The notes: a model not told the origin generated them from the sequence alone. A stretch of 64,000 nucleotides of DNA from Brachionus manjavacas (GCA_019054805.1 JAHQIY010000007.1:3663501-3727500), one strand, 5' to 3'; counted from the stretch's first letter, positions 1 to 9,714 are shown. Numbers and translations are program-made.

Positions 1-217
1 ATATCCGGGTTCTTTAACTACGCCACCATGCAGTGAAAGTGTTCAATGGGTTGTTTTCAAAGAGCCGATTGAAATGTCCCCAGAACAACTGGATAAATGT
101 CACCATTTGTATCATGTATCAAAAGAAAAGCTATGCAATGAAAAAACTTCAATCCGCTATAATGATCGCCCAATATGCAGTATGGGAGACAGAGTCGTAC
201 TCAAAACATTTGAATAA
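1..217 (+). CDS. alpha-carbonic anhydrase, C-terminal exon (partial)
   Basis: Reading from base 2, 71 codons run to TAA at 215-217 and give the end of an alpha-type carbonic anhydrase, the zinc enzyme that interconverts CO2 and bicarbonate. The diagnostic block [16 protein letters not shown] lies at the left edge. In this family it lines the active-site pocket and carries the Thr-Thr-Pro-Pro signature. It is followed by [12 protein letters not shown] and a terminal block [16 protein letters not shown], matching the usual order near the C-terminus. The zinc-binding histidines lie upstream, outside the window. Three extra cysteines (CHHLYH, LCNE, RPICS) suggest a secreted or otherwise divergent member. 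The isozyme class cannot be decided. No splice acceptor is visible because the window starts within the exon. Confidence 0.9.
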   Translation, partial: YPGSLTTPPCSESVQWVVFKEPIEMSPEQLDKCHHLYHVSKEKLCNEKTSIRYNDRPICSMGDRVVLKTFE

Positions 218-477
218 TTTAAATTTTAAAAAAAATACTCACTCCTTGTCATTTTGATTAGTCATTCAGTTTCTAAAGATACTAATCAAAAGTCAACTTA
301 ATGTTATTTAGAACCTTTAAGTGATAAATATATTATAAAAATAAATTATTTTTGTTAAATTGATTTATTTAATTAACAATCTTTAATCGTCGTACTAAAT
401 ATTGATAAGGTTAATCATAAAGAAGCTACGGATGTAAATTTAACCCATCTAAATATAAAAATATTAAAACGTTTAAC
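218..477. other. AT-rich 3' flank, no gene seen
   Basis: This is the sequence downstream of the carbonic anhydrase stop. It is very AT-rich with stops in all frames. Candidate AATAAA-like strings are present (for example in the 330-350 region), but none is distinctive. Confidence 0.5.
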
Positions 478-805
478 TTATAATAATAACAATGATAATA
501 ATAATAATAATAAGCAAGCAGACTTGCGGATACGACTTTCTAAGGAAGCCGTCTATGGTAGCTGCTTTACGGTGACTTTAGAAAATAGATTGGTTAGTGG
601 TATATCTAAGACACTTGGAGTGGAGACGGCGCTGCTGTCCCGGTGGTCGTTGAGTAATAAGGCCTAGTTACAAAGGGCCTTCGGGACCATGTCCGCTGGA
701 ATACTTCCATGCGTCGAGACTTTTCTTGAACTGGTTTACAGTCGAGGCACGGATCACTGTCTCAGCTACCCTACTACTCTAAAATACCCTTGCTATGAGG
801 TACAT
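478..805 (-). mobile_element. CR1-like LINE 3' end (fragment)
   Basis: This GC-rich island sits in AT-rich DNA. On the minus strand, 770 to 700 reads VAETVIRASTVNQFKKSLD, the typical extreme C-terminus of CR1/L2-type reverse transcriptases (W-N-x-L-P, then 'V-x-A-x-x-x-N-x-F-K-x-x-L-D'). A 3' UTR follows and ends in a (TTA)n microsatellite tail (478-515 on the plus strand). The UTR contains AGCTACCATAGACGGC, which recurs in the plus-strand LINE end at 5.33-5.44 kb. Both are therefore 3' ends of one family. 5' truncation is typical of LINEs. Confidence 0.75.
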
Positions 806-1939
806 AAACCAAAATGTAAAAAATCAGATTTTTATCAATAATTTGTTAGGCAAATTTTCAATGACCATTAATATAAAAAAGTATTTGAATATTTAAGAAA
901 AGGTTATTAAATATTTGATAGATAAAATATTTCTTTCATAAAACTACTGTAAAAAGAAGAGAATTTGACTCTTATTAATTTCAACGAATATGATCTAGTA
1001 TTCAGTGTTTTTTTTTTAAATTGGGTGGTGCTTTGAATGTAACAATTATGGACTAACTGACTCGATAAATACTATTTTTTACTTAAATGAATTTTGTATG
1101 TTAAATAATCTTAGTCATTTTTATGTAAATAATAAAGTGAATTTATTACTTAATTGTAAAAATAGACATTTTTGTCTATTAATTTTTCTAACCTTTTTAT
1201 TTGCAAATCATGTTTTAATTTTTTCATGGGATTATAACTTAGATTAGGTAAATAAAATTATGCATTATTATTTTCTGTACCTTTTAATTCAATTGTAGCT
1301 AAAAAAAACATTTAGGAAAAAAAATATGCCATCTGTAAAAGGACTGATTCTATCCAGCAAAAGGAAAATATATTTTATTAATTATTAAAAATTCTCTTCA
1401 ATCATTTTTATTTATTTTTCAATTTTGAAACCTAAGCAAGGTAGCAAGGATTTACCTTGCTTAAATTTTTAAAATATTTACTTGTTTTGCTAATTAATGA
1501 TAACAATGCATACAACTTTTAAGTTCTTACCTTATTTCATTGCCATTTAAAATTCTAAACATTTGAATTAAGTCACCTCAAAATGATTCTTTCCATTTCA
1601 CCACTATCTTTCTCTGCACCATTAATTATTTGAAAACTCAAGATGAAGCTTCACGTCAACTAAATATAGCATTTTATAGCAGTTTTTGTTCAATTTATAA
1701 CCTCTCAGTTTTCATGCTTAAGATATAATTCCAAAAATTGGTTCGCCAGCTTGAGCTCATTTTACTTTAATTTTCCAGATGATCTAAATAATGAAAAAAT
1801 CAATTTTCAAAAAATATGAACTTAAATTTTTTTGGAAATTTTTGTATTTTCAACAATTTTCATAAAATGTTTAAAATTTACCTAATTCTATCTAAAAACT
1901 GGTAAATTTTTGTAAAAAATAAAAAGCGGAACATCGCTG
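806..1939. other. AT-rich intergenic, no gene seen
   Basis: Low-complexity AT-rich sequence. No open frame, exon-like block or recognisable repeat was found on either strand. Confidence 0.5.
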
Positions 1940-2672
1940 TATATCAAAATACGTAAAACTTAAATATCATAATAAATCAGTATGCGAAAAAGATCTCGGT
2001 ATATTTATCAAAAATGACCTAAAATGGGACACACAAGTAACATATGTCACAGCTAAAGCTAATAGGATTTTGGGTATTCTGAAAAAATCGCTCAGATTTC
2101 CCAATGTAAACAACATTAAACTACTGTACACTTCAATGGTCAGACCTCATTGCCATAATCTCTTGGTGTCCTTACCTGAAAAAAGATATCGATATCATAG
2201 AAAAGATTCAACGTAGAGCAACTAAGTTAGTTCCAAATTTAAAGCACCTTCCTTACTCAACACGCTTAAGTAAATTCGGCCTGACGGACCTAACTACGAG
2301 AAGATCGAGAGGAGATCTGATCCAGTTGTTCAAATTAAATAATAAAATTGAGTTAGTTGAGTTCAATAATGGTTTAACTTATGGTCAAAGTGGTCAAGTA
2401 TACGGCTTAAGAAGGCATTCAAATACTCTACGTCGTGAACAGATAAAAAACTGTTCCTCGCGTTTCCATTTTTTCACAAATAGAATTACAAACATATGGA
2501 ACCAATTACCGGAAGATATAGTTAGCGCAAGAACGTTGAACATTTTTATGTCGAAATTAGATGCTTGACTTGTGAAAAAAGAAGCGACTGCTATAGCTCA
2601 TTAGAGCTCTGCTCGGGTTAGGCTCTTATTTTTCCGATTTGCAGTTCATATTACTACTACTACTACTACTAC
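1940..2672 (+). mobile_element. LINE reverse transcriptase C-terminus and 3' tail (fragment)
   Basis: The plus strand from about 2170 to 2568 encodes a classic LINE C-terminal region: IEKIQRRATKLVP, then RGDLIQLFKLNNKIE, LRRHSNTLRREQIKNC, FFTNRITNIWNQLPEDIV and ARTLNIFMSKLDA ending in TGA. Upstream (1940-2170) the same reading continues through frameshifts and stops. The 3' UTR holds a small hairpin (AGCTC-ATTA-GAGCT at 2595-2608) and ends in an (ACT)n microsatellite at 2651-2672. Microsatellite-tailed 3' ends are characteristic of CR1/L2-like elements. It is dead and 5'-truncated. Confidence 0.85.
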
Positions 2673-3710
2673 ATAAATAATCAAAATCTGTGTAATGATA
2701 TGTCATGGACTAATAGATGAAAAATGGACGAAAGAAAATGATTTTGTGTAGGCATAATTAAATAATAATGGTGATAAAGTTGTACTAAATTTAATGTCTG
2801 CAATCGAAATTTCTGTAAAGAAAATCAATATAATTATAGAAAACAATATCTAAAGAATAAGTACAAATTAAATTTCAAATCACAAAATCTCAGTATTTAA
2901 TGCTTTGAAAATTTTTCATCATTCATTTAAATAAAATATCTCCATTAGAAATGAATCATACGGGAAAAAGCACTTAAATAATTTAAAAATTTAAAACTAA
3001 AATAAAATAAATAACACAAAAAGTAAAAAATTAAAAATTTGAAATTTAAAATTGAATTAGCACATCCCAGACCTAAAAATTATTTGTTAAATTAATTTTA
3101 AAAGAATAGCTACTATTTACGGCTTGTTTAAAATCAATTTATCAAAATTTCTGAAAAATAACCAATTTAAATTAAAAATCAATAAAAGACATATCTCTGT
3201 TTATTAAGTTTTTAGTAACAAAACTAAAGGTTATCCATAAATATTATGCTAACGTATAAAATCACTTAAAAAAAGCTTTAGATAGATTTGAGAATTTTTT
3301 TATTTCGTTAAGTTTTGGTTTTCTTCAGGGTATTTAGAAAAAAATTTTGTGAATTTTTTATCTATTTTTTTTCATTATCATTTGTTTTTATATTTTTGTC
3401 ATATAAATGGCGGATTTAAAAATCGTAAGCACTCCTTTTTATATTAAATTATAGATAACTTTGATCAAATCACAATTTTCTATGGTAAAAAAAAATAAAC
3501 TTTATTTAAATTGATATTTTTTACTAATTTAAACTTGCATAACTTTTTATCAAACTTTGCTATTTTTCCTTTTATAAACTATATTCAATCATTAATTTGT
3601 ATTTTACAATTTAAATAATCAATTAATTTATTAAAATTACAAAATGTTTTAAAAAATTATAACTACCTATTAGTTAATTTGCATTGAATCACTCAAGCAT
3701 CACTTTATAA
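2673..3710. other. AT-rich intergenic, no gene seen
   Basis: No supported coding or repeat structure. This is the downstream flank of the EF-hand gene. Confidence 0.5.
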
Positions 3711-3716
3711 TTTATT
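3711..3716 (-). terminator. poly(A) signal of EF-hand gene
   Basis: AATAAA on the minus strand, about 50 nt beyond the EF-hand stop codon. Confidence 0.5.
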
Positions 3717-3762
3717 AAAATTTTCAGCCATTAACAAAATTTAATTTTAAATCTATTATTTG

Positions 3763-4436
3763 TTAGTAAGGAATTATCAGCTCTGCTAAAGAAGGATTGT
3801 TAATACAACCCTGGAAAAATTCTTCTGTAACTAAATGACCATCTTTGTTATCATCGAATTTTTCCATTATTTCATCAACTACCTCTTTCACATCAATGCG
3901 TCTTTTAAAATCCTTTTCATGTATTGTCATATCATAAATTGATTGGATTACTTCTATCAGTTCTTCGCGTTCTATTGTACCACTGTTGTCTTTATCAAAA
4001 AGTTTGAAAGCAAGAGACAGTTTTTGGTGTATGTCGGTGGAAGCAGTAATTGAAATTGAAAGCATCAATTCCACAAAATCAATTTTCCCACTGCCATCTC
4101 TATCATAAACTTTGAAAACACGTTTACAAAATTTATCACATTGACCATTAGGATAGAGTAGCTGGTAAAACTGGATAAGCTTATACTTTCCCATGCGCCC
4201 ATTTGGTACGTCAGCCTAAAAAAAAATTTAATCTAATGAATTAATTTTTTATTTGGTTTTACAAGAAATTCACGATGCCATTCATTTATTTCATCTCGAT
4301 CAAATGGAGTTTTTTTAAGCAGAATCTGAATCTGATCTTCGGTTAGAATTGTACTGTCTTCCGAGTTACGTTTGCAAAAATTACTCATGCTTCTGTGAAA
4401 AAATTTCTTTGGTAAATGTAGCGATTTTTTATGCAT
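3763..4436 (-). CDS. neuronal calcium sensor-type EF-hand protein (recoverin/VILIP/frequenin-like), two exons
   Basis: Exon 1 is 4436-4263 and exon 2 is 4215-3763, joined across a 47-nt intron (4262-4216) with GT donor, T-rich tract and AG acceptor. The splice is in phase and restores ...EWHREFL-ADVPNGRMGKYK, a typical NCS helix plus degenerate EF-hand 1. The product is 208 aa. An internal Met at codon 17 would give 192 aa, close to the usual 190, so the true start is uncertain. Canonical Ca2+ loops are EF2 96-107 (DRDGSGKIDFVE), EF3 132-143 (DKDNSGTIEREE) and EF4 179-190 (DDNKDGHLVTEE). Neither start puts Gly at position 2, so the N-myristoylation typical of the family is not evident. The expected role is calcium-dependent switching of membrane or receptor targets. 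The family call is firm; the subfamily is open. Confidence 0.9.
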
Positions 4437-5324
4437 TGTAATAAAATTTATGTATTCTAAAATTCAAGTAGAAATAAAAATCTAAAATGAATTTTTAAAT
4501 GTCTAATTTAGTCAGTTTCCTTTATGATCAGATCATTTATATAATAATTTTCTAGGAGAAATTAGATAAATTTTAGATGAAGTTTTTTTTCTTTAATTTT
4601 TATTTGAATAGCAACAATAGATTCTTAATCATCCACATATATTTTTGTAATTTCGATTTTCAATAAAGGTAAAAATCGTTTTAATTATTTAAAGGAAAAA
4701 ATGTGTGTATTTCTAATTTAAGTTAAGAATAATGGTTTTTATGTTGTTCAATTTCTAGGTTCATCAGAAGCCTAGTGTTTATGTCTCATTTAAGACTAAT
4801 CAACAATTATTCATTTAATAGAAAAAAAATAAACATTATTAAAATTTTTTGTTTAAAATCATCAAAAATAAGATTTTTGTTTTTAAAACACAAATCTATT
4901 GAAAATTGAATTCATGAAATAAATGCAAAAAAATAAAATGGACTAGAAAAGAAATTTATTTAAAAACACTTGCATAGAAGGAAGGAATTATTTGGTGTCA
5001 GAGAAATATTTTGTCCTTTTCTCCAAAAAGAAATATACTTATTTGACAATAACCACCAATCCCAGCTTTAAATCCGTAAAATTTCCAAAAACAGTTTGAA
5101 AGTATAGAAAAAATTTCAATTTAAAATTTCTAATGAAAATTAAAAAAAAACAAATAAGAGAACTAATATAACAACCCTTTGATATTTACTTTTTAACACT
5201 ATATATCAATCGTGTACTTAAAATAATTCTTTCTTCTCTTATTAGAATTTATTTCCAGTTTTTTATTAATTAACTTTTTAAACCCTAAAATTTTTATTGT
5301 ATATTTCTATCAGTGTTTTATCTC
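4437..5324. other. AT-rich intergenic, upstream of EF-hand gene
   Basis: No gene seen. It would contain the EF-hand promoter on the minus strand, but I find no clear TATA element close to either candidate start. Confidence 0.4.
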
Positions 5325-5440
5325 ATTATGTGCAACGAGCTACCATAGACGACCTATCATGTAGGCCGCCTCCGTAAGCTAGTCTTGCTGTAGCTTTTTT
5401 ATAATAATAACAATAATAATAAAAATAATAATAATAATTA
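5325..5440 (+). mobile_element. CR1-like LINE 3' end (short fragment)
   Basis: This GC-rich block contains AGCTACCATAGACGAC followed by an (ATA/ATAACA)n tail at 5400-5438. It is homologous to the 3' UTR and tail of the minus-strand LINE end at 0.48-0.8 kb, but lies in the opposite orientation. No coding sequence remains. It is an extreme 5' truncation. Confidence 0.6.
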
Positions 5441-5679
5441 AAAAAATCATAATAAATAAGGCTTTGAAAACTCCTGTAAAATATCAGATATATCAAATTT
5501 TTTTCAAAATTAATTTGAATTTAAAATAAAAATCAAATAAAATATTTAAACAAATTAAAAAATTATTCAAAAAAATATTAATATTTTAATTGAATTTTAT
5601 GTGAATGATCTTTATAAAGTAAAAATGGATTGATTTTTTTAAATTTAACAAAAAAAGAGTTTGTGTTTAAGGTTTAATA

Positions 5680-5685
5680 TTTATT
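5680..5685 (-). terminator. poly(A) signal of stand-alone repeat-protein gene
   Basis: AATAAA on the minus strand, about 31-36 nt beyond the stop codon. Confidence 0.55.
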
Positions 5686-5715
5686 CAGTCAAATGAAAAT
5701 TAAGATAAAAAAAAT

Positions 5716-6591
5716 CTAGCCTTGGATAAGACCGGTCAATTGAGCAATAGCTTGTTGAACTAATGGGGCAGCATCACCAGCGTGTGAGAGCAAATCACTG
5801 ACCAATTGGCTCAAGATTGGTTTGGCTTGTGCGATGAGTTGTTGACCAGCGAACAACAATTGGGTACCGATTTGAACAATTTGCAAGTAGGTTTGTGAAC
5901 CCAATGATTGGATGGTGGCCCATACTTGATCCAAACCCAAAGCGCCAACAACAGTTGAGATCAAATCTCTTTGGACCATAACGACTGAGCGTGATCCTTG
6001 GATGAGACCGGTCAATTGAGCAATAGCTTGTTGAACTAATGGGGCAGCATCACCAGCGTGTGAGAGCAAATCACTGACCAATTGGCTCAAGATTGGTTTG
6101 GCTTGTGCGATGAGTTGTTGACCAGCGAACAACAATTGGGTACCGATTTGAACAATTTGCAAGTAGGTTTGTGAACCCAATGATTGGATGGTGGCCCATA
6201 CTTGATCCAAACCCAAAGCGCCAACAACAGTTGAGATCAAATCTCTTTGGACCATAACGACTGAGCGTGATCCTTGGATGAGACCGGTCAATTGAGCAAT
6301 AGCTTGTTGAACTAATGGGGCAGCATCACCAGCGTGTGAGAGCAAATCACTGACCAATTGGCTCAAGATTGGTTTGGCTTGTGCGATGAGTTGTTGACCA
6401 GCGAACAACAATTGGGTACCGATTTGAACAATTTGCAAGTAGGTTTGTGAACCCAATGATTGGATGGTGGCCCATACTTGATCCAAACCCAAAGCGCCAA
6501 CAACAGTTGAGATTAAATCTCTTTGGGCATTTTCAATTGGAACGGCAGAAACGGCCAAACCTAACAGGAGGATACATAAAATTGATTTCAT
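5716..6591 (-). CDS. secreted 92-aa-repeat protein, stand-alone copy (3 repeats)
   Basis: The product is 291 aa. A signal peptide (MKSILCILLLGLAVSA, cleavage likely after Ala16) is followed by VPIENAQ and three nearly identical 92-residue repeats. Each runs from RDLISTVVGALG to ALTGLIQ-like ends (AIAQLTGLIQG) and is joined by the linker SRSVVMVQ; the last repeat stops at QG. The repeat is cysteine-free and rich in Gln, Leu, Ile, Val and Ala, with few charges. It reads as several amphipathic helices (about residues 3-12, 14-23, 26-49, 51-63, 67-83). I do not recognise the family. A secreted lipid-binding or structural polyprotein is only a guess. All three repeats are subtype QQLIAQ, distinct from the QQLVEQ and QTLIAQ subtypes in the 18.5-54.7 kb array. 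G+C is far above the surroundings, and codon choice is strongly biased, as in highly expressed genes. Confidence 0.85.
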   Translation of the reverse strand: MKSILCILLLGLAVSAVPIENAQRDLISTVVGALGLDQVWATIQSLGSQTYLQIVQIGTQLLFAGQQLIAQAKPILSQLVSDLLSHAGDAAPLVQQAIAQLTGLIQGSRSVVMVQRDLISTVVGALGLDQVWATIQSLGSQTYLQIVQIGTQLLFAGQQLIAQAKPILSQLVSDLLSHAGDAAPLVQQAIAQLTGLIQGSRSVVMVQRDLISTVVGALGLDQVWATIQSLGSQTYLQIVQIGTQLLFAGQQLIAQAKPILSQLVSDLLSHAGDAAPLVQQAIAQLTGLIQG

Positions 6592-6628
6592 TTTAAATTT
6601 TGATTTTTTAATTTTAATCTTTTTTTTT

Positions 6629-6717
6629 TTTTATACCTCTTTTTGATATCCATGAGATTTTATCCTCTGTTTTTTTTTTCATTCGAAGGAGTTGTTTTCC
6701 TCCTACTTTTCCTTATC
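6629..6717 (-). promoter_or_regulatory. promoter: TATA box and GATAAG motif
   Basis: TATAAA (minus, 6634-6629) lies about 40 nt and GATAAGGAAAA (ending near 6717) about 125 nt before the ATG. The same pair, TATAAA preceded by GATAAG(G/A)AAAA, recurs before the array genes at 37.9, 45.7 and 54.7 kb although the surrounding DNA differs. This suggests conserved regulation, possibly by a GATA-type factor (inference). Confidence 0.55.
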
Positions 6718-7458
6718 AATATTTCTTGCTTTTTTTTTATATCTTTTTAATTATGTTTTAAATTTTATTTAAAATTTAATTTTTTAAATAAATTTTTCAA
6801 ATATAATTTAATGTAATAAGTAAATAGCTCTAATGTGTCTTACTTAATTAGATATGGTTTTAAGCTATGCTGTTTTTAAGTTATCAATTTTTTCTGTTTA
6901 TTTTTAAATTGTTTTCTATAAATAGTTTTCAAAGCAGCGGCCCCTTTTAATTTTTTCTTTTTCAACCAATTCTTTTCCATGCATGAACTAGTATAATTAT
7001 CAGTAAAATCGCTTAAAAAAATTGATAAATATATAATGTCCCTTACGCCACTCGAGTTAAGGCTGAAAATGTTAAACTGTGTGTTTTCCTCGGACTACCC
7101 TCTGTTTACCAGCATTTTATACTTTTTCTCATTGACTATTTTATTTCTGGTTATCTTTAAAAAAAAAATAACTACTTTAATTTCTGAATATAACATTTTT
7201 TTACTTTAAAATTTATTAAAAAATGTAAAATAAAAAGAAAATCTTGCCATTTTTTCTTTAACTCCTGAATTGTAAAATAATTAAACACTTAGCACATGTC
7301 ATTACTTATTTCATTTTGTCTTTTTAATTTTTTTTTTATTATACTTCTAATTTTTATTTTGTATGATCGGATGGAGCTTGAACTCGGCACAAATGAATAA
7401 AAATTCTATGAATTAATTTTCGAAGAAAAAAATAATTAATCAAAATGTTTGATTAAAA
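6718..7458. other. AT-rich intergenic, no gene seen
   Basis: No supported feature apart from a slightly GC-richer patch near 7040-7110 with no open frame. Confidence 0.4.
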
Positions 7459-7497
7459 TTCTATATCTCTTAATGTTTGATCAATGAGACAAATTTA
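7459..7497 (+). repeat. left arm of 39-bp inverted repeat flanking the LRR gene
   Basis: This arm is a perfect reverse complement of 9019-9057 (starts TTCTATATCTCTTAATG here). Homology continues imperfectly outward: both arms contain CAAAATGT, and the left arm has about 10 extra bases. The arms bracket the LRR gene and are 1.52 kb apart. Confidence 0.85.
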
Positions 7498-8116
7498 TTT
7501 TTTTTTATATTTAATTTTTAAACAAAAGTCTTTTCAAATAAATTTCTTCATTTTAATACTATTAAAACATTCAATAAAAAATTAGAAAGGAAAAAATATT
7601 TGAAAATCAATGCTCAATATTCTTTTGGAATCAAATTTTTGGCAAATTGAACTTTCAGATAAAATTAAAAAAAAATCAATAATTTAAAAAACTTTCACTT
7701 TACCTTATTGAAAGATATTCAAATTCATAATTACTTTTATATTCATCCATTTTAACTAAAATAATCTTTTTTCCCTGTAAAACAAATTTTAAATTTTAAA
7801 TCATTTATTTTTGTCTTTGAGAGTTTTTTTTTTAATCAATTAAAAAATCTTTATTAATTTTAGTTCAATAAAAAGGAACACTTTTGATTTCGATTTTTTT
7901 AAAATCAACTTCTTTTATTGATATCAATAGATTTGATCAGAAGGATTTGAGATTAAATTTTCTTTTAATTTCAATGTGCATTTGTAAAAAATTTTAGGAC
8001 AAATTTTTTGAGAATAATCTGAAACAAAAACAATTTAAATTTAAATGTTACTATGGTACCTTTTTTATTACTCTTTGAATGCTCATATTTTTGGGTAAAT
8101 TAATTTTTCTGATAAA

Positions 8117-8893
8117 ATGGACAAACAACAAAAAGAGACAATTTTAGATTATTTTGATAAAACTGAAGCTAAACAAAGTGACCTAGCACCAAAAAAGATA
8201 TCACTGAAACTTATCATGGAACGAAACTTAAAAAATTTAGATTTCAAAATGGATCAAATGAATGACGATAAAATTGAAATCAAAGCCAACCTACTATTGA
8301 AGTTAACTCAAATTCACTTGGATCGTGAGAATATTGATGAAATAGATAATCTGTTCGAGTATTTAGGCGACATTCGAAACTTATATTTACAGCATAATTT
8401 GATTCGTAAAATTGAAAACTTAGAGTTTTTTAAAAATTTAAAGTTCTTGGTTTTGTCGAATAATAAAATCGAACGGGTAGAAAATTTGAAGCAACTAATT
8501 AACTTGAAATTTCTAGATCTTTCATTTAACCTAATCGAAAGTTTTCAAACAGAAGAATTTCCAAAATGCCTGACCTTTCTAGATTTGAGTGGAAACAATT
8601 GCGTTTGTAATAGCGAATTTTGGGAAAATTTTGTATCAGAATCAAAAGAATATTTCTTCAAATTGATTCAGCTAAACAGACAGAATGTGTCCGAAATTCA
8701 AAAAGAAAAACACCATTCGATAAATTATGATGAGTCTTTAGATGAAATAATGCAAAGAATCGTTGAGCGCTCGACAAATCGTCAAAAAAATGATAAACAC
8801 AGCTTTGAAGAAAAATGGTTGGAAAAAAAAAAAAAACTTGAGTCTATTAAACTTGATTTTAATGATAGATTATCACAATCAGTGACGAAATAA
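8117..8893 (+). CDS. LRRC46: LRRC46-like leucine-rich-repeat protein (intronless)
   Basis: The product is 258 aa, starting at ATAAAATGG. SDS22-type 22-residue leucine-rich repeats occupy about residues 64-160, including LYLQHNLIRKIENL, LVLSNNKIERVENL and LDLSFNLIESF. They end with EFPKCLTFLDLSGNNC, which mirrors the cap region of vertebrate LRRC46 ('EFP..L..LNLSGN.C'). An N-terminal segment of about 60 residues and a charged, lysine-rich coiled-coil-like tail (205-258) flank the repeats. LRRC46 proteins are linked to motile cilia and sperm flagella, so a role in the ciliary axoneme is likely by homology. The tail is shorter than in vertebrates. No intron is seen, although neighbouring genes have one. 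The locus is bracketed by a perfect inverted repeat, so a retrogene or mobilised copy is possible. Confidence 0.8.
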   Translation: MDKQQKETILDYFDKTEAKQSDLAPKKISLKLIMERNLKNLDFKMDQMNDDKIEIKANLLLKLTQIHLDRENIDEIDNLFEYLGDIRNLYLQHNLIRKIENLEFFKNLKFLVLSNNKIERVENLKQLINLKFLDLSFNLIESFQTEEFPKCLTFLDLSGNNCVCNSEFWENFVSESKEYFFKLIQLNRQNVSEIQKEKHHSINYDESLDEIMQRIVERSTNRQKNDKHSFEEKWLEKKKKLESIKLDFNDRLSQSVTK

Positions 8894-9018
8894 AAAATAT
8901 CGTATTATTGTACATTGATTTTCAAATATTTTTTCCTTCTAATTGAATGTTTTAATATTATTAAAAAAAGAAATTTATTTGAAAAGATTTTTATTTAAAA
9001 ATTAATGTATAAAATAAG

Positions 9019-9057
9019 TAAATTTGTCTCATTGATCAAACATTAAGAGATATAGAA
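9019..9057 (-). repeat. right arm of 39-bp inverted repeat flanking the LRR gene
   Basis: Exact reverse complement of 7459-7497. It starts 126 nt after the LRR gene stop. Confidence 0.85.
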
Positions 9058-9350
9058 TACATTTTGATTTGGTGGGTAAACCATCATAGCTTTTTATTAT
9101 TATTATATTATTAATATTCAAAATATCTCTTTCAATAAAATTTAATCATTTTAGTTTTTTCGATTACCTTTTTTATAAATTTAAATATCTTTAATGCACT
9201 TTTTATTTTTTGTCGTAATTTTGGAAACAAATTTTAAGAGAATTATCGAACAGATTTTTTTGAATTTTTTTACTTATTAAAGTTCAATAAATTTTAAATA
9301 TTTTACTCGACTTTTTTTTTGAATTTTAAAATTTAGCAAATTTCGAACAT

Positions 9351-9714
9351 TTTAGGGGTTGTGAAGTTCGTTTCAATTCGATCATTTCAATTCAGAAAAA
9401 CTTGAATAACTTTTTTACTAAAAGAGATAATTCAGTTCTGTAAAATGCTTAATTATAAGCAAATTTGCTTAATGCATTCAAATATGTCTGCAAAATACTC
9501 TTCAATTTTCTGCATTTTGCACCCCATTAAAAAGTATTCCAATCAAGTGTGCAATTACATTGCAGAGTTTTTGCAGACATATATTTTTGGATTAAGCAAA
9601 GTTGCTTAACGATTGAGCATTTTACAGAACTAAATTATCTCTTTTAGTAAAAAAGTTATTCAAGTTTTTCTGAATTGAAACGATCGAGTTGAAATGAACT
9701 TCACAACCCCAAAA
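9351..9714. repeat. 364-bp foldback / MITE-like element
   Basis: Two long imperfect inverted arms (about 9351-9498 and 9565-9714) surround a loop of roughly 65 nt. The termini read GGGGTTGTGAAGTTC and its complement GAACTTCACAACCCC. Internal matches include GTTCTGTAAAATGCT, TAAGCAAxTTTGCTTAAT and TATGTCTGCAAAA. No coding capacity. It could be a nonautonomous DNA transposon or a long-hairpin RNA source. Confidence 0.75.

Noticed and set aside
33-257. 74-codon open frame starting ATGAAAGTG-like near the left edge
   Set aside because: It overlaps the carbonic anhydrase exon in another frame and has no recognisable protein character, whereas the frame from base 2 carries the family signature.
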